The notes beneath the pieces were generated by a model that saw nothing but the letters and a program-made list of their open reading frames with translations, did not search any database and was not told the origin of the DNA. Position numbers and translations under genes: made by a program. A DNA stretch of 64,000 nucleotides from Duganella sp. 1411 (GTDB lineage Bacteria; Pseudomonadota; Gammaproteobacteria; Burkholderiales; Burkholderiaceae_D), in the NCBI RefSeq assembly GCF_017833525.1, contig NZ_JAFICD010000006.1:186001-250000 (forward strand). The letters run 5' to 3'. Positions 60,460 through 64,000 of the stretch are shown here, piece after piece (position 1 is the stretch's first letter; each line of letters opens with the position of its first letter).

Positions 60460-61017
60460 ATGGAATACAATTTTGAAAAAGAGTGGCTCCTGGCACTGGA
60501 GCGGCGTTTCAACAGGCAGGCGACGGAAATCGCCGAGATCACGCTCAGCGGTCGTCCGCGCATGTTGATCTTCTACTTCGCCGACTTCCCGGCGCCGGGC
60601 ATGCTGACGGCCGTGACGGCCGGCCTGTCCAACGCCAGCCACCCGGACTGGGTGCACGGCAAGCCTGAGCTGAGCTTCACGCTGAAGACCACCGATCAGG
60701 GCTGGGGCAAGAGCGCCGCCTACCTCGCGCAGGAGTTCTTCAACCAACGCTCGTTCGCTTACCAGTCGTCGTTCGCGCTGGATGTCGCCATGTCGGACGA
60801 CAGCGCGATGAACGCCTGCTTCGTCTACCGTCCGCAGTTCCTGAACAAGGACCAGGTCAAATTCGAGCTGCAAGACCGCACCATCCACCTGGCCGGCCTG
60901 TTCCCGATGTACGACGAGGAAATCGCCATGTACGAAACCAAGGGGACGGAGGCCTTCTGGAACACGCCGGGCTTCCATCCCTACGACCCGACCCGCGCCA
61001 GCATCGCCGGCAAATAA
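60460..61017 (+). CDS. Suppressor-of-fused (Sufu) domain protein
   Basis: 185 residues. The stretch RPRMLIFYFADFPAPGMLTA followed by VTAGLSNASHPDWVHGKPEL is characteristic of the bacterial Sufu-like family, and GLFPMYDEEIAMYETKGTEA closes it. The animal homologue is a Hedgehog-pathway scaffold; in bacteria the domain is often tied to immunity proteins for polymorphic toxins, but many are orphans. No toxin gene is adjacent here. It precedes the cobalamin adenosyltransferase gene by 20 bp. Cytoplasmic, no signal peptide. Confidence 0.8.
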   Translation: MEYNFEKEWLLALERRFNRQATEIAEITLSGRPRMLIFYFADFPAPGMLTAVTAGLSNASHPDWVHGKPELSFTLKTTDQGWGKSAAYLAQEFFNQRSFAYQSSFALDVAMSDDSAMNACFVYRPQFLNKDQVKFELQDRTIHLAGLFPMYDEEIAMYETKGTEAFWNTPGFHPYDPTRASIAGK

Positions 61018-61037
61018 TTCGACACCAGGAGCCACAC

Positions 61038-61613
61038 ATGGGCAATCGACTCTCAAAAATCGCCACCCGCACCGGCGACGGCGGCACCACCGGCCTTGGC
61101 GACGGCAGCCGCACCGACAAGGACAGCGTGCGCATCCACTCTATCGGCGAGGTCGACGAACTGAACTCGCACATCGGCTTGCTGCTGTGCGAGGACATGC
61201 CGGCCGACCTGCGCGAGGAGCTGGTGACGATCCAGCACGACCTGTTCGACCTGGGCGGCGAGTTGTGCATCCCCGGCTACCAGATGATCACCGAGGCGCA
61301 CGTCGAGCGGCTCGACACGCTGCTGGCCAAGTACAACGCCACCTTGCCGGCGCTGACGGAATTCATCCTGCCGGCCGGCTCGCGCGCCGCGTCGCAGGCG
61401 CACGTGTGCCGCACCGTGTGCCGCCGCGCCGAACGCGCCATCGTCACCCTGGGCAAGACGGAAACCATCCACGAGCATCCACGCCAGTACGTGAACCGCC
61501 TGTCGGACCTGATGTTCGTGCTGTCGCGGGTGTTGAACCGCTTCGGCGGCGGCAGCGACGTGCTGTGGCAGCACGAACGGCGCGGCAAACCCGCACCGCC
61601 GGGCGGGGTCTGA
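61038..61613 (+). CDS. Cob(I)yrinic acid a,c-diamide adenosyltransferase, PduO type
   Basis: 191 residues. The PduO/MMAB signature is complete: N-terminal ATP-binding KIATRTGDGGTTGLGDGSRT, then DSVRIHSIGEVDELNSHIGL and the C-terminal CRRAERAIVTL with NRLSDLMFVLSRVLNR. It transfers adenosyl from ATP to cob(I)alamin to make coenzyme B12. The start follows CCAGGAGC. The TGA stop lies inside a 12-bp inverted repeat that may form the terminator. Confidence 0.93.
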   Translation: MGNRLSKIATRTGDGGTTGLGDGSRTDKDSVRIHSIGEVDELNSHIGLLLCEDMPADLREELVTIQHDLFDLGGELCIPGYQMITEAHVERLDTLLAKYNATLPALTEFILPAGSRAASQAHVCRTVCRRAERAIVTLGKTETIHEHPRQYVNRLSDLMFVLSRVLNRFGGGSDVLWQHERRGKPAPPGGV

Positions 61614-61632
61614 CCCGGTCGGGTCAGACCCC
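61605..61632. terminator. Palindrome GGGGTCTGACCC / GGGTCAGACCCC spanning a stop codon
   Basis: 12-bp perfect arms (61605-61616 and 61621-61632) around a 4-base loop. The TGA stop of the adenosyltransferase gene (61611-61613) is within the left arm. There is no T-run, so it may act as a stability hairpin or a REP-like element between convergent genes. It shares GGGGTC...GACCCC with family B. Confidence 0.5.
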
Positions 61633-61656
61633 ATGGTGGCGGCGCCTGCGCTCCGT

Positions 61657-62583
61657 TCAAGGATTCCAGGACGGGGGTTGCGCATTGGCGTAGCCCGGCA
61701 GTTGCGCGATATTGGCGACCAAATGATCGAGCAGCAAGCGCGCCCGCAGCGGCTGATAGCGGCGCGACGGCGACAGCAGACGCAGCGCCTGCGGCTGGCC
61801 CTCCCACGCCGGCAGCACGCGCACCAGCGCCCCGCTGTCGAGCAAATCCTGCACCAGCCATAGCGGACACAATCCGATACCGCCGCCGGCCGCTAGGCTT
61901 TCGCGGATCGCCAGCGCGTGGTTGACGCGATAGCGCCCTCGCGTGGCCACGCTTTCAACCTTGTCGCCGCTGCGCAGCGTCAGCATGTCGCCATCGGCCA
62001 GCCAGGCGAAGCGGATGTAATCGAAGTCCGCCAGTTCCGCCGGCCGGCGTGGTTGGCCGCGGTGCCGCAGATAGGCCGGTGCCGCCACCAGATGCCTCGG
62101 CGAGACGCCGGCCAGCCGGGCCACCGCGTCCGGCGGCAGTTCGCCGCCCTGCCGCAGCGCGATATCGACACCCTCCTTGACCAGATCGACCATGCGGTCG
62201 TCGAGTATCAGCTCGATGTCGACCTGCGGATATTGTTCGAGGAAGGCGGCCAGCAAAGCGTTCAGACGAAACTGGCCGAAGGCGGCCGGCGCGTTGACCC
62301 GTATCAGCCCGGCCGGCGTATCGGTTTGGCCGCGCGCCTCGGCCACCGCCTCCTGGTATTCCGCCAGCACGCCAAGCGCGCGCTGATAGAACAGGCTTCC
62401 CTGCGGCGTCGGCTGCAGGCTGGTGGTGCTGCGCTCGAGCAGGCGCACGCCCAGTTCGCGCTCCAGCGCGGCCATTAACTTGCTGACGGTGGGCTGGGTG
62501 GTGCGCTCTTCGCGCGCGACGGCGGACAAGCTGCCCAGTTCGACGGCGCGCACGAAGCAGCGCAAGGAGCGGATGGTGTCCAT
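61657..62583 (-). CDS. LysR family transcriptional regulator
   Basis: 308 residues. N-terminal HTH MDTIRSLRCFVRAVELGSLS, then REERTTQPTVSKLMAALERE; the C-terminal substrate-binding domain has VDIELILDDRMVDLVKEGVD, the common phrase of the CrgA/DmlR branch. The effector is unknown. It diverges from the SGNH hydrolase gene across about 100 bp that include an AT-rich stretch (TTCATTCAAATATCGAATG), so it may regulate that gene. Confidence 0.88.
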   Translation of the reverse strand: MDTIRSLRCFVRAVELGSLSAVAREERTTQPTVSKLMAALERELGVRLLERSTTSLQPTPQGSLFYQRALGVLAEYQEAVAEARGQTDTPAGLIRVNAPAAFGQFRLNALLAAFLEQYPQVDIELILDDRMVDLVKEGVDIALRQGGELPPDAVARLAGVSPRHLVAAPAYLRHRGQPRRPAELADFDYIRFAWLADGDMLTLRSGDKVESVATRGRYRVNHALAIRESLAAGGGIGLCPLWLVQDLLDSGALVRVLPAWEGQPQALRLLSPSRRYQPLRARLLLDHLVANIAQLPGYANAQPPSWNP

Positions 62584-62681
62584 GGTTCAGTCATTCGATA
62601 TTTGAATGAAGTATAGTCTAATAAGCCATCTTCCCGTCACATTTGGAATGGCCTATCGTGCGGTTTTTAAAGGAGCCCACG

Positions 62682-63917
62682 ATGAAAACACTGACCAATC
62701 TCGCACTGGCCGCCGCGCTCGCGCTGGCGCCTCCGATCCAGGCAGGCGAACCAGCGACGGCATGGACGTCGAGTTGGTACGCCAGCCCGCACGCCACCTG
62801 GGGCGCGGACTTTCCCTTGCCGACGGCCGTACCGGCGATGCTGCAGCGGCAAACCGTGCGCGAGACGGCGCGCATCAGCGTCGGCGGGCGACGCGTGCGT
62901 GTCGTCCTGTCGAACAGCTATGGCGAGCGGCCGATGGTGATCGGCGAGGCGCGCATCGCCCGTGCCGGAGACGCGGCCGGTGCCGTACGAGGTCCGGATC
63001 ACGCGCTGACGTTTGGCGGCAAGCGCGCGGCCACGATACCGGCCGGCGCGCCGCTCGTCAGCGATCCTGTCGATCTGCCCGTGGGCGCGCTGGAAAAGCT
63101 GACGGTCAGCGTCTATCTGCCGCAGGCGACGCCGCTGAAGACATTCCACTGGGGTGCGCAGCAGACCGGCCATATCGCAGACGGTAACGTCACCACCGCG
63201 GCCACGTTGAAGGATGCACAGGCGCTGCATGGCCGCGCGCTGCTCAGCGCCATCTTGGTCGACGCGCCCGGCGGCAAAGGCGTCGTGGTCGCGCTGGGGG
63301 ACTCTATCACCGACGGCAACGGCTCGACGCCGGACCGCGACCGGCGCTGGCCGGATTATCTGGCCGCGCGCCTGGGCGCGGACGGCGTCGGCGTGGTCAA
63401 TGCCGGCATCTCCGGGGCCCGGCTGCTGGGCGACCGCATGGGTGTGAACGCGGCGGCGCGTTTCGGGCGGGATGTGTTGGGTCAGGCCGGAGTCGGGACC
63501 GTCGTGGTTCTGATGGGGATCAACGACATCGGCTGGCCGCAAAGCGCGTTCGCGCCGGACGAGCCGCCGATGCGTGCGGAGCGCATGATCGCCGTTTATC
63601 GTCAGTTGATCGCGCAGGCGCGCGTGCGCGGGGTGCGCATCGTCGGCGGGACGTTGTTGCCGTTTGAAGGGGCGCTGAACGGCACGCCGTTCGAGGGTTA
63701 TTACACGCCCGCCAAAGACGCGGTGCGGCGCGAGGTCAATCAGTGGATCAGGGAGAGTGGGGAGTTCGACGCCGTGGTCGATTTCGATGCGGTGGTGCGC
63801 GATCCGTCGCGGCCAGCGCGCATGTTGCCCCGCTATGACAGTGGCGATCATTTGCATCCCGGAGACGCCGGGTATGAAGCGATGGCGAAGGTGGTGGAGG
63901 TTGGCGGATTGCCGTGA
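62682..63917 (+). CDS. Secreted SGNH/GDSL-family hydrolase
   Basis: 411 residues from the ATG behind AAGGAG; the signal peptide is MKTLTNLALAAALALAPPIQ, cleaved near AGEPA. An N-terminal beta-rich domain (to about residue 200) precedes the SGNH core: block I VVALGDSITDG with the nucleophile Ser, block II Gly in NAGISGARLLGD, block III LMGINDIG with Asn, and block V SGDHLHPGDAGY with the catalytic Asp and His. This two-domain layout is typical of extracellular carbohydrate esterases or lipases. The ester substrate is unknown; pectin or other plant polymers are possible given the pectinesterase upstream, but this is only inference. Confidence 0.9.
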   Translation: MKTLTNLALAAALALAPPIQAGEPATAWTSSWYASPHATWGADFPLPTAVPAMLQRQTVRETARISVGGRRVRVVLSNSYGERPMVIGEARIARAGDAAGAVRGPDHALTFGGKRAATIPAGAPLVSDPVDLPVGALEKLTVSVYLPQATPLKTFHWGAQQTGHIADGNVTTAATLKDAQALHGRALLSAILVDAPGGKGVVVALGDSITDGNGSTPDRDRRWPDYLAARLGADGVGVVNAGISGARLLGDRMGVNAAARFGRDVLGQAGVGTVVVLMGINDIGWPQSAFAPDEPPMRAERMIAVYRQLIAQARVRGVRIVGGTLLPFEGALNGTPFEGYYTPAKDAVRREVNQWIRESGEFDAVVDFDAVVRDPSRPARMLPRYDSGDHLHPGDAGYEAMAKVVEVGGLP

Positions 63918-63951
63918 TCGGCCAGAAGATAGGTCGCAGGCCGCGCACGCA

Positions 63952-63990
63952 TTGGCGGATTACGCTGCGCTAATCCGCTCGCCCACGTTG
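63952..63990 (+). repeat. Family A repeat, unit at window edge
   Basis: TTGGCGGATTACGCTGCGCT followed by AATCCGC, then diverging at the CGTAGGG-equivalent end (TCGCCCACGTTG). It is the first arm of what is probably another inverted pair continuing outside the window. Confidence 0.7.
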
Positions 63991-64000
63991 ATATGTCAAC

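Overview
The window is a high-GC chromosomal segment from a betaproteobacterium, most likely Oxalobacteraceae (Massilia, Duganella or Janthinobacterium type). The assignment rests on the caa3-type cytochrome oxidase locus in Burkholderiales order (ctaC, ctaD, a 35-residue assembly peptide, ctaG, a DUF2970 gene, ctaE, then SURF1, two SCO-like genes, ctaA, ctaB), on adjacent pilT and pilU, on oxyR next to ubiA, and on dense intergenic repeats. I saw no rRNA, tRNA, CRISPR array, IS element or phage gene.

Layout. (1) 1-5.2 kb: pectin/galacturonate utilisation. It holds the end of a pectinesterase, an SMP-30 type lactonase, 2-oxoglutarate semialdehyde dehydrogenase, 5-dehydro-4-deoxyglucarate dehydratase and a GntR/FadR regulator. 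A TTGTATGAC motif recurs in three gaps here. (2) 5.4-7.7 kb: an HDOD protein and a 14-TM drug-efflux MFS protein. (3) 7.8-12 kb: a tellurite-resistance-type operon (DUF475, TerD, AIM24-like, TerD) divergent from an NhaR-like LysR gene. (4) 12-14.1 kb: small genes (GFA enzyme, two overlapping convergent acetyltransferases, small hypotheticals). (5) 14.6-26.1 kb: a compact nonribosomal peptide cluster preceded by an AT-rich leader: M28 peptidase, Fe(II)/2-oxoglutarate oxygenase, NRPS (A-T-C-A-T), radical SAM enzyme, CmlA-type di-iron beta-hydroxylase, MbtH protein and acetyltransferase. (6) 26.1-29.3 kb: hypotheticals, a CNNM/CorC transporter, a second GFA protein. (7) 29.3-39.4 kb: cytochrome c oxidase structural and assembly genes. 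(8) 39.8-46.8 kb: bioC, comF, trmL, a heptose-phosphate adenylyltransferase gene, a PilU-like ATPase, oxyR, ubiA and a DUF883 gene. (9) 47.2-49.4 kb: an unusual 712-residue protein with two nearly identical J-domains. (10) 49.4-56.5 kb: proC, yggS, pilT, pilU, glutathione peroxidase and a GGDEF-EAL protein. (11) 56.5-64 kb: glcFED, a Sufu-domain gene, a cobalamin adenosyltransferase, a LysR regulator and an SGNH hydrolase.

The NRPS cluster is the best candidate for an undescribed system. The loading A domain has a tyrosine-like code, and a CmlA homologue with an apparently intact active site should beta-hydroxylate that residue on the carrier protein. A radical SAM enzyme and a PhyH-type oxygenase can modify it further. 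No thioesterase or reductase domain is present, so release is unexplained. The other stand-out items are the duplicated J-domain protein, a 90-bp perfect palindrome between pilT and pilU built from a dispersed repeat, and the recurrent operator-like motif in the galacturonate genes.
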